Shown here: piece after piece, positions 35,601 through 47,600 of the stretch | Layout: every line of letters begins with the position of its first letter | How positions within the stretch are numbered: the first letter of the stretch is position 1 | From: Rallus limicola | Taxonomy: Eukaryota; Chordata; Aves; Gruiformes; Rallidae | DNA: 64,000 nucleotides | Reading direction: 5' to 3' | NCBI GenBank assembly: GCA_022605955.1 | Contig: JAKCOZ010000012.1 | Location: 27,241,956 to 27,305,955 of the forward strand | Made by a program: the position numbers and the translations under genes | The notes under the pieces: model-generated | The model's input: only the letters and a program-made list of their open reading frames with translations | Database searches by the model: none | What the model was told of the DNA's origin: nothing

Positions 35601-38600
35601 GAGCTGGTTTGGGACCGCAAAGCGCTAAGCACAGTTTGCAGCATTAAGAGCTTCCCCACACAGAGACAACGATGGGCTCCTGATCCAGGGATCTGATCCC
35701 TGCCAGCTGGGTAGACCCACATCTCTCTGTCTGCAGTAAGCTTTCGTACAGCAACATCGAATCATGGAATCTTTAAGGCTGGAAAAGACCTCAAAGGTCA
35801 TCAAGTCCAACCCTCTGTCCATCTGTCAACTAACCCATGTCCTGCAGTGCCGTGTCTGCGTGTGTTTTGAACCCCTCCAGGAATAGGGACTCCACCACCA
35901 CTCTGGGCAGCCTGGTCCAACACCTGGCTACTCTTTCAGGGAAGAAACTTCCCCAAATCTCCCATCTAAACCTCCCTGACACAACTTGAGACCACTTCCT
36001 CTCGTCCTATTGCTAGTTACTTGGCAGAAGGAACCCATATAGAACAATCCCAAAAGTCAAATCAAACATGTTGAAAATGCCACTCTCTGAGCTGCTCTAA
36101 AATACCTCCAGACACAAAAATCATCCTTTCTGCAACCCCAAGACCACTGTCACAGAACAATGCTAATGAAGATGAAAATTTACTCATGTCAACGCTTTAT
36201 CACACACATTCCTTGGAAGGTTTAACAGTGTGTTCCCTACTTGTGTCAATGGCACACAATCCGTGATGGCTGGAACAGGAGTACGGGAGGAAAGCAGCTA
36301 TTCCATGTAGAGGTGCATTTGAACAACCCACATCCTCCCACCCAAGCTGTAGCCTACCATGAGATGCTGGATGTCCTAATTAAAGCCAACCTTCCACAGC
36401 CCACTCCTTCAGTGGCTGGTGCACCTCTATGACTTCCATCAGCAGAGGGGTGGCAGCAGGGACAGGGAGGGGATTGTCCCTCTCTGCTCTGCCCTGGGGA
36501 GGCCCCAGCTGGAGTCTTGTGTCCAGAGCTGGGGCCCCAGGACAAGAAAGATGTGGGGCTGTTGGAGAGGGGTCAGAGGAGCCATGGAGATGATCCAAGG
36601 GCTGGAGCAGCTCCCCTATGGAGAGAGGCTGAGGGAGCTGGGCTGGGTCAGCCTGGAGAAGAGAAGGCTGTGGGGGGACCTCATTGCAGCCTGCCAGTCC
36701 CTGAAGGGAGCAGAGGAACAGGAGGGGAATCAGCTTGTTCAAGGGCAGAGCCTGGCAGGACAAGGGGGCTGGAGTGAAGCTGGAGGAGGGAAGGGTGAGA
36801 GGAGAGATTGGGAGGAAGTTCTTTGCAGAGAGAGTGGTGAGGGGCTGGAAGGGGCTGCCCAGAGAGGGGGTGGGTGCCCCGTCCCTGGGGGTGTTCAAGG
36901 CCAGGTTGGCAGGGGCCCTGGGCAACCTTGTGTAGCTCCAGGCCTGGAGGTTGGTGTCCCTGCCTGTGGCAGGGGGTTGGAGCTCTGTGACCCTTGGGGT
37001 CCCTTCCAACCCAGACCAGGCTGGGATTCTATGACTCGAGGCAGCATGGCAAGACCCATATCAGGGGTGAGTGATGGGAGGCAGATCTGTCAGGAGAAGC
37101 AGCACTAACTGAAATGAATGACCAGCACAAAGGGTCTCAAGGTTCATGTAGGGCTTAAACCAACCCACCTGCTTTCTGCAGTGAGGCAGTCAGTAACAGA
37201 GCATCCCTCCTCCATGGTATGTAGGCATTCTGTTCCATAACAGGCAGCTACAATCTACTTTATTTGGAAACAGTGTGTGAAATCAGGAGGAAATCATCCC
37301 TCTGAAGTACCAAGCTGTGTTAGTATTTATAGTACTTGCAGACACCACCATAAGCATTGGGTTTTGGGTGAATTTCTTCATGAATGTGTTTGTAATGGTG
37401 CTTTAGGTACATTTGCTTTTTCTTATCAAAGCAGAGTCCCACAAACCTGCATTTCAGTGCCTGATAAAGCAGCTATTTTTGAGAAAAGGGTGTTTAGCAA
37501 TTGATGGTTTATATTACCCTTCTGAAGGGAGGGGTTGGACTCACTGTTTTGGGGCTATGTTGCACCTCTCAGTCCTGAATTGAGACCCCCAGGTTCTGTG
37601 CTGCATGTTGCATGAAACAAATACCCAAAAAGCCATTTTTTGATGCAAAACCTCATAATTTGAATAATCATTCTCCCTTTGATCCCTGTGCACATCAAAT
37701 ACATTAACACTGATCTCCCCACACCAAAGACCTGCGACCCCCAAAGAAGTGCAAAGAAATGGAAAGCCTTTTCTTTAGGAGTAAATTATTCTACTTTAAA
37801 GGTGGGTAAAACCCAGAGGATTGCTTCATTTCATTCTGACTTTATACACTGCATGTGCTACAGAGAAAACTGTAATAAAAAATGTTTGCAGTAGTTCAAA
37901 GTAAGGAGAACCAGAAAATCAATACTGAGCCTAAACACAATAAAGGTGATCCACTAGTGTCCTGAGCTCCTTTATCCTAAGAAGTCACAGGCTTGTAAAA
38001 TCCTCAAGACTGGAAAACAAACTCCCCAGGCCCTGGAAACGTGGCTGGCTTCTGATGCACAACGTGGGTTTCTCTAACACGGGCTTAACTGTGTTCCAAC
38101 ACAGGTCTCTGGCAGCAAAGCAAGGAGAATCAAAGCAACACAACAGGAGGGACCCTGAGGAAGGACAAAGGCTGTTCCAGTTGGACACAGCATGAGGCTG
38201 CTTCTCCTCCTGCCTGTGCCACAGAGCAGGTCTTGGGAATGAGCTCCTAGACCCCTGTGCTGATGGTACATACACAAAAGGGGTATTGTTGTACCTGTAA
38301 ATGGCTGGGGAACTGGTGGGTCTCAGATCATCGAATGGTTTGGGTGGGCAGGGCCACAGGCAGGGACACCCTCCCCAGCCCAGGGTGCCCCAAGCTCCAT
38401 CCAACCCAGCCTTGAGCCCTGCCCCGGATCCAGAGGCAGCCCCAGCTTCTCTGGGCACCCTGTGCCAGGGCTCCCCCTCCCCAGGAAGGATTTCTTCCCA
38501 GTATCTCATCTAAATCTCCCATTTTAGTGTAAAACCCACTCCCCTTCATCCCACCCTGACAAAGAGTCCCTCTCCAGCTGTCCTGGAGGAAACCACTTCT

Positions 38601-41600
38601 TGCACTGCTTTCTCCTGGCAGTGCTAGAACATCCCACAACTCCAGTAAAACACAAATTGCAGTAGAATTTTTTTTCCTACAGCAAACAAAACTTGTGCAG
38701 AGCTCAGTGTGCATCTCTCACAACTCTGAGATTTGCCAGGCTGACAGCCACCCACAGCTCACGGTGCAAAGAGCCTCTCTGAAAACTAACCATTCTTCTG
38801 CAAAGCCTGCCCTGTGTGTGCCAAATTACTTCTCAGCGCTGTGAAATGGAATGGCTGTCCACTGTTTGGGGTTTTCTTACATTTCTACAGCTGTTTTTGC
38901 ATCTTCTCTATCACAGTCCCCTCCCTGGTAAGCCAATGGAGGAGGACAGGATGGCCATCGCTCGCTGGCTTACACCAACCTTCAAGGTTTCCTCAGGGTA
39001 AGAGCTGCAGCTCATAACCCAGAAAAGTTCTCTCCAATTATTTCTTGAAGAAAAGAAATGTAGTCAAGCTATTTCTTGGCATGGTGTCCTCCATCCTCAT
39101 CCTGTGAGGTGGGAAAGGTTCAGCAGTTCCAGGGCATACCGTGGAAGAATCTTCCTGAAATTCAAACTTCTTTTAAATTAGGGATGCTTTAAAAAGGGTA
39201 TTTGCATGGCTCAAGTTAGGAAAGTGTTTAGAATGCAACTTCCCATTAATCTTAACAGAGAATTAAGTGACCAAAATATCTCAACACCAGGAAAGCTACA
39301 CAGCAGTGGTTTATTTTTCCCTGATCATTTTAACTACAGGGTTGTTTTTGTTTTTTTTTAAACCTCACACACATTTTCTACCTAACAATAAATTATTTGG
39401 AATAACACTGCACTATCTTACCCAGCTGAAAATTTTAAACCAACACCCTACATGCCCAGAAGCCTCCCTTATCTTTTTCCTAATTATAGCATGGGGAATA
39501 AGATATGTTTTCCCACCTTAATTCACCTAAAATATCTATCACTCCAATGCTCATTTACATTCTTTAACAATGCATTTCTCTACTTACAAGTATAAACTTC
39601 TTCAAATTATAACATTTACTGGCTTTTAAGCTCTGAAATCCTGAAATATATTTAGCAAAGTTGTTTAATAATAGCTCTTTGGTTAAAGCCCCCCCTGTGG
39701 TATATTAAAAAGCCTATTATCAGCTTACATAATGCACAGCCAGGAAAAAAATAATGAACTGTGATTACAGCCAGAGATTGGGTGATTACATTCCTGCCTT
39801 GGGCTGGAAGACACCCATGATGAAAGCAAATGGGACCCCTCTGCTGCCCACCTGAGGCCTAAATACAGGTGAAAGACCCCAAATTTAGGGTTCAAGGTCA
39901 GTAAGAAGGAGAGGAGCTCACATCTCTGCCTGGTACATTCTCTAGCCTAACACTGCTTTATCTCCACGCTGTGTAATGATTTACTACCTCTGAGATAGTG
40001 TATTCTATCTGAACTCAAGGGTGTCTTCCACAACGTACAGATTATGGCTAACATCTTGATTAGGAGAGGGAAAACCCAACAATAAACCAGCAGCAAGGCA
40101 CACAACCCCTGTTTTGTGCCCTGAAGGGAGCAGGGAACATGTAACACCCCATCACTGGCACATGGTGATTGCACTAACAGCACAGCCGGGAGCTGCTCAC
40201 GTGCAACACTCAGGTACTACAGAGGTGATGGGGGCAGAGCACCCGAACACAAACCCAGCCATCAAAACCCTCTCCCACACACTGGGCTGAAGCAGGTCCC
40301 TCCCAACGCTTCCTCTGCGCAGACCCCAACAGATGAGCTCTGGAATTGGGGTCCATCCCTCTTTACACTGCTCTTTGTGCTAAGGGAGATGAGAGTTTTG
40401 TAGCTAATATAATTAAAAACCCCAAACAATTAGTGTTGTTATTCATGGACTTCCAAGTCTGGATCTGGAAATGTCTGTCTGGAGAAGAGTGGGAAGGAGA
40501 TGATGAAGGCTACAGCCTGCCAGATGTTTGGGAAAGCAGGAAATGTATTCAAATACCTTGGTGGGGCAAAGCGTTACTCCCACTGCCTTCAGGAGCAGCC
40601 TTCAGCACAGCTTGGAACCAGGGATAAAAACAATGCTGGCTTTTTCAACAGAAAAGTTATTTAAACCTCTGCAAACACCACCAAACTTTGCCTCCTCTTG
40701 CTTCTGAGGTAGAAAACCACTGTCCCCACTTTTCCCAGGAAAGACAGATGCAGAGAGAGACTAAAATAACTTCTCCAAAGTCCCACAGAGAATCTGCAGA
40801 GGAGGTGGGAACCGAGATTTCTTCAGAACTTCTCTGCACCCACTAACCAAATAAAGGTCTCTATTTAGAAAATAAAGCAGTTCAATGGAATTATCTGCAT
40901 GGAAAGAATAAGCATATTGAACTCTGAAGAACACAGCACACAACCCCAAACTTGGTGGCACAGGACAGGGCAGTTCAAAATGGAATTCCACAAATACTCT
41001 CTTGATAGCAGAACTCAGCTCCTCAGGTAAGCCACATCTTCTCTGTACCTTTACTATAAGTAGTAACAAAAAGATGTGACCTCTTTGGGACACCAAACTG
41101 AGCAGGTACCTCTACTAGCAAGCTACAACACCCAAGTTTTCTGTGGGATTGCTAAAATAAGGATATTTGGGCTTGCTTTTCCTCACACCCTTCTGAAGAG
41201 CTTCAGTCCAAGGCGCAGCCCTCTGTGCTTTTTCCATTCCCCAGGCCACACGCGTGCTAGATGTGATGTACAAATAGATGACTAGGAGCAATATTTTCTG
41301 TAAGTGCTATGAAAAAGCCATGTGGTTTTCAAACCTTCTCCTGAGTTCAGTTACATGTCATGAGCCTTACCGCAAGCAGGGCTCAGAAAAGAAACCAACC
41401 TAGTGATCAACAAAGGCCTGTGCAGGAAATGAAACTCGGTTCCCATCAGAACAGCTGTGATACAAAGCAGGACCGAGAGTTAAACACCACTTGAGATGAT
41501 GAAACTGTTGATTTTCACTCTATGACTAAACCAGTTCCTCTCTGCAATAGCAACAACCTGAAAGCCACCCAGGGGAACAAACGGGCTGCAAAAAGATCCC

Positions 41601-44600
41601 AACAGGTACGAAAACCTTCCGTACTGCGGGGTGAAAGATGAGTCAAACCGAGCTGGGTGACTGGTGGAGATGAAGTCAGGTGTCGGTGCCTTCTCGTGAC
41701 CCAAAATGGGCAGTACCTCATCTCACAGGCAGCAAACAGTTGTTTGGAGTCACAGGCGGTACGTGGCCCAGCTTTGGGCCAGGGACCCAGGGTTTCAACC
41801 CCACTGCATGAAAATGCACTTTGCCTAAGTACATCCTCTTAACGAGACCCTTCTCTGTAAGCAGAGGTGCTGGTGGTTTGATCTCAGACAACAGCAGCCA
41901 AAATTTGCTCCCTTTGAAACCAATGACGACTCTGTAGGCAGTCACAGCAAGTGAGGGCCTGGGTAGCACTCACCAAGGCATGCTCTCCACAGCTTGGCAA
42001 CGACAACACAGCCCAATCCGAGCTTGTGCTGCTTTGAGGAGCGCGGAAGGAACGCAGGAACCTCCCCTCAGAGAAGCAATACTGCATGAGGGCAAGAACA
42101 AAACCAGGCTGGTAAACATGAGCCTGCAGTCTCAATCTTATCAGCATCTCATCATTCTTAAACTGAAGAGAGGGGCAAGAGGTGACAGGGCAGGAAATTA
42201 AGTTTCATATTTTACTTAGCTTGTTCCCTCCTCGAGTCACGCTGCTGCTTGCTGCTCTAAGCTGAGCAGGAGGCGTACTGTGAGAAAGGCTCAGGAAGGA
42301 GAGAGGTGCTGCAGGAACACTTACCTCTCCACTTAGAAGGCTCTATCACCAAAAAAACATCAAATCTATCAATCTAGCAGTAGCTTTACAGCTTTTTTCC
42401 CAAATTTACTTTGAAAAAAGCAGGGAAGGCAAGTTTTCTTGGTGACTTGGGGTGCTTGGGAAAGCAACCTTCTCTAATTTTCAGAGTGAGAGGCTCTGGC
42501 TTGAGTCCCATCTTTGTAAATCAGGAACAACCACTGGGATACTGGTGCAGACACAAGCACAGCCGAGATGAAATGCTGGCCCCAACCCCTCTTCTGGCAG
42601 GGAACAAGAATAAATTATGAAATCTATCAAGCTGTCTCACACACAAAGATACAATCTCTGGATCGGGAGGTCATTGAGGTATGACTGCTGGGAGATAAGG
42701 GGCTGTACTGAGAAGTATGGTTGTCCTGTTCTCCTCCCAAGAAACCACCATTGGCCACTTCTGAAGAGAAGGTGGCCTGAAGTGCTCCTCTGTGGGAAGG
42801 GATGTTAAATCCTAAAAGTCCGTAGGAACAAGGATGCTCAAGGATTACTGCAGGTACTGTATTTCATAACTCAGATCCAAGCTACACCTGCTATCTGCAG
42901 TAGAGGACAAACATGGATGTCCTTGTCTGAGGTAGGTTGCTGGTTTCAAAGGTCTCCTGCCCACACCGGATGAGGGTATGTTTTTGCAGAGAGTTTTGCT
43001 TGCTAGCTCTAATTTTTGTCACAGCAGATGTCTGAGACAGCACGAGCACAGCTCTGCGTGGCAGCGGAGCCAGAAGGGGACAGGGCTGTTCCTCACGAGG
43101 GGCAAGGGCTGTGAGCCTATCCACAGCGCTGAGAAGGAGCCCCATTTTCAAAGCCCCCCCTTTTCAAATGTGTTCTGCACAGACAGGCCTGGTTTTGGTG
43201 GGGGTGGGGGCATTTTTCAGACTTCTACCCAATCTGAGGACTTTAAATGGCTCTGTGATTTATGATAAATTATGAAAGCAGCAATTCTAGCAAAGAACCT
43301 TTACAGGAGGTGACCGGACACAGGTAGGTCTGACATGGACTAGTGACCACCCATTCCGGGTGTTTCAGTTTCTGAACGTCACCCCCTCTGCATGCAGCTT
43401 CCCAAAAAAGGGCTCCTTTATGCACCCAGCAGCCAGTACCCAAGTTTGCGACTACCACTCAGCTCAAACCCTGCCGATTTCAAGGAAGACACGTCCCAGC
43501 TAGGAAGGAACATCACGATCACTGCTCTAGCTAAGCAAAAACCGGTCACAGGCTCTTTCTGTCCCTCAGCCCTGCGGAAAGGCAGGCAGGCAACGCTACG
43601 GCCCCGTGCCTGTGGGATTACCAGTAAGCAACTCCTCTGAGCAATCTGTTTCTACCAATTATAAATCTTTGTTTCAGAAGGGACTGGTTTATTACCGTAA
43701 GTACACAGGGAACAGACTGACCTCAACCTGAAGCCAGGTGACAGCTGTTTCCAAACCTGCGATCTGTTTATTGACAGGAAACAAGAAGAGGGGGATAGGA
43801 GCGATTGCCAATTCCCACAGCAGTCGATCTTAACGCTTGTAGCTCCCCTAGATCGGTAGAGCTAGGAGCCAGGGAGCTTTATTGTGGAAGTAAACGACAG
43901 GAGGCAGCGGAGCCCACAGGGATTCAGTGGAGCGTTGCTGTTACAAAGCACAAGGCAAACACTTCTAAAATCACTTCACGTGCTTTTCACATCCAGCCCC
44001 TCTTGCATTCCTTCCAGGGAGGAATGAAAAGAAGCTCAGAGCCATCCAGCTGCATACGTTCAGGAAACGCCACGCATGAGTTTGCCAGGCATGGTGAAGT
44101 TCAGCTGTTCTCTCATCCCTGTGTTATCAGTAACAGGGGAGTTATAACACAGGAGTTCTCTCACACGCCAGGGCAGCTGTGCAGATCAGAAAGATAACTT
44201 CCTAAATTTAACTATTCAGAAACACCAGGTTGGAAAAGCCCTTTAAGATCATCAAGTCCAACCATTCCCATCCTAAGCTAAACCAGATCCCTGAGCACCT
44301 CATCTCCCTTGTTTTAAACACCCCCAGGGATGGGGACTCAGCCCCCTCTCTGGGCAGCCTGTGCCACAGCCCCACAACTCTGCCAGGGAAGAACTTTGCC
44401 CTCCCAGCTGAGCTGAGCCTGCCCTGGCCCAGCTTGAGCCCATTGCCCCTTGTCCCAGCTCCTGTCCCCTGGCTGAAGAGACCAGCGCCCACCTCTCTGC
44501 ACCCTCCTGGCAGGGCAGGGGAGGTGGGGAGAAGGTCTCCCCTCAGCCTCCTCTTCTCCAGGCTCAACACCCCCAGCTCCCTCAGCTGCTCCTCAGAGGA

Positions 44601-47600
44601 TCTGCCCTCCAGCCCCTTCCCCAGCCTGGTTGCCCTTCTCTGGACTGGCTTGAGGACCCCAATGTCCTTTTCAGTGGGTCAGAGGACACACAGCAGTCCC
44701 TGAATGATGAAATCACAGAAGCATATTCTAACAGCATCAGAGTAACAAGCTACCCCATGAACACAAGAACAACTTGTTTCCTTCAGGTTTATTTTTGTCC
44801 TTGCCTTTCTTTCCCGGGTGCCTCCATATGCCCACTGACAGCCCCACTGGGGAGCACACAGGATTCACTCTGACTTCATCCCAGAGCTGTGTGTGCGTGT
44901 TGAGTAATCAGCCAACTGCTCCCAGGCAGAACACGTACTGCTGGAGGTCCACCTGCTTCTCCCTGACTGCAGCCATTTCCTTTTGGCCTTTCTCTTCGAG
45001 CTAGAAGGAGCCATTTCACAAAACTTAAGAGAAATTACAGGGGGAAGGTGGGGGGAAAAAAATCAATCAAAGCAACCATGAGAAGGTGCTGTCCCACGTG
45101 TGTTGGAGATCTCAGCCTGGCACACTGGGATGTCTCTGCCAAGAGAAGGCAGGGGGATTTTCAGCAGGGGAACTGACGGGTCAGGAGCTGCAGAGCTGTT
45201 TTAAACAAATCCTGGTGTAAGCAGTACTGATGTTGCTTGTTTTGAAAAGCAAAGTATGCATGATTGGACGGGGGGTTGTGTGGGGAAACCTGCTCGGTTC
45301 TGCAGCCAAGTATTTCCCCTTACTAAAGAGCATCTTAAAATATCCCAGCTCGGGTACTCTCACACTGGAAAGCGAGACCTGGGAGTTGTTCTCTCCAATA
45401 CTTAGCTGCAAGCTGGAAGTTCTCCAAGGCCTCTCCTCACACGTATGAGGAAAACAAGAGTGCTTCCAAGTATTTGAACCTGCTGAAGTTCATACTTCCC
45501 TATTTGCTGAGGGTGCTTGGTATTTGGGTCTAAATACTTGATAGATTTAAAGCAGAAATATAAACAATTTGTGATGAAGCTTTGTATTCATATTGAGGCC
45601 AAATTGCAATGAGCATCCAAAGCAGCTGGATTATTATTATTCATTACAAAGAAGTAACTAAACAAGGTTTACCACCTCTCCTACTTGGAGATCACATTCC
45701 CTAAGGTGAAACAACTGAGTGTGTATTTTACATTCTCTCTTCATCTCGGCACTACTGAGATGACTATTTATATACATAGCTACTTGAAGAACATGGTATT
45801 TGACTCTAGAGCTTAGTCTCTCATCAAGCCAGTAGCCCACCACTTTCTTAAACAGCCCAAGTTTCTCAGAGCAGCACACAGCAGCAACAGTACACAAGCA
45901 GGCTGTAATGATTACTTACTATGTTTAAAACAAAGAGGAATAAACAACTACCACCCACTGGTTGTCAGGCTGGCTTCTGCACGGCCTTTCTTGGACATGC
46001 AAACTGCTGAACAGACATTTCCTTGTTGTATGCAATCTGTATAGATAGGCCTGTAAAGCTAGTCTGACCACAAGAGATTAATAGCTTTAGCCAAATAATG
46101 TGGTAACCATGTGAACGATGAGCTGTTCTAGCATGTTTGCGAGCCGCTCCAGGGTTCAACAGGCTGCTATCTGCATCTTGTTGCCAGGAGACACAACATC
46201 ACCCAGGAACAGAGGGGAAGCCAGGCTGCAGTGACCACCGGTGAACTCCACCAAGAGTCACACCGAGTCCCTGCAGTCCACATCAGAAGGTTTAGCAGGT
46301 TCTTCTGATACAAGATGACACTGTCTAAGAAGCATTTACCCCACACTTCAAAATCAAATTCAAAGCCACGTTAAGTCTAAGTTTTAATGCGTTTCAGATT
46401 CAGTGTTGGAAATCAGAAGCTCTGGTCTTCAGGAGCATTTCACTCCTAGGTTCTCACCAATACCCATCCACAAACACAAAACTCCTCCAAGGGAACAAAC
46501 ACACACAAGAGTCACAGAACTTCCCAATTTGTCATTCCATGGTAAGCAGATATGGCATGTTTACAACAGCCATCCAGCCATGCACTGGGGCAGAACTGTG
46601 GCCATGACTGAAGCAAAGACCTTGAAGAGAAGGAAGAAGAGTACAAAATATAGAAGCAACAACTCAAACCAGAATTTAGTTAGAAAATACTGCTGTTTAA
46701 AATAGTTTTAGTCCCAGTAAACAACTTTTTTCTGAAGAAAAAATTAGGCAGAGACTCACTGGGTAGGGAGTTCAAGACCGTTAGATGAAGCCTAGTTTCA
46801 AACAACCTGCCTCCCCTTCACAGGGTCTCAGGCTGGGTGCAGAGCCACAGGCAGAGCTCTGACCCAGCACATTTGGGTCTTCTGAGAGCACCCTGCTTCT
46901 CCAGCTTCACGTAGCAGAACATAACGTCATGTGTCTGGCAACACACCCCAGGAGTTTCTTCCCAACTGGTTCAGACAGAGAGAAACTCTGTGTACCAGGA
47001 GACCAAACTACCCACCAGACTGGAAACCTGAACAGTAAGGGTAAAGGCAGACAACGCTACCCAGCCAACTCTACAGGCTGGGGATGACTAAGCACTGGTT
47101 TCAAATTAATCACTCTTAGAACACATAGATCAGGTATGTCGTGATAGAGTCTGTGATACAGGTTTCAGAAAGAAAACCAGTTCTCGTTTGCACAGAGCTC
47201 CAGTTTGAATTATCTGCATGGGCAGACATATAGAAATATATGTAGATATGAGTACATGCAGGTATGTAGAAATAAGAGTATTTCTACACTTGCTGGTTCG
47301 TTTTCAGAAATAAATTTCAAATACTTGGAAAAAGGGAAGTTTCTCTGTTGCAAGATACAGCAAATTTTATCTGCTAGGCAGTTACACAATAAACAGACTG
47401 GCTTTTTTTTTTTTCCAAGATGATCCTATAAAGTATGATCCCTAGTGGCCCAGGGAGGAGGTTGAGTCACCATCCCTGGATGTGTTTAAAGAAGGGTAGA
47501 TCAGGTACTCAGGGATCTGGTTTAGCACAGGACAGGAACGGCTGGACTCGATGAGCTTAAAGGGCTTTTCCAACCTGGTGATTCTGTGATTATTTCCAAC

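Noticed and set aside
36419..37108. 229-codon plus-strand frame and its 209-codon minus-strand shadow
   Set aside because: Both lie in a CR1 tail. The same peptide pattern recurs at the copies near 4000, 18945 and 26814.
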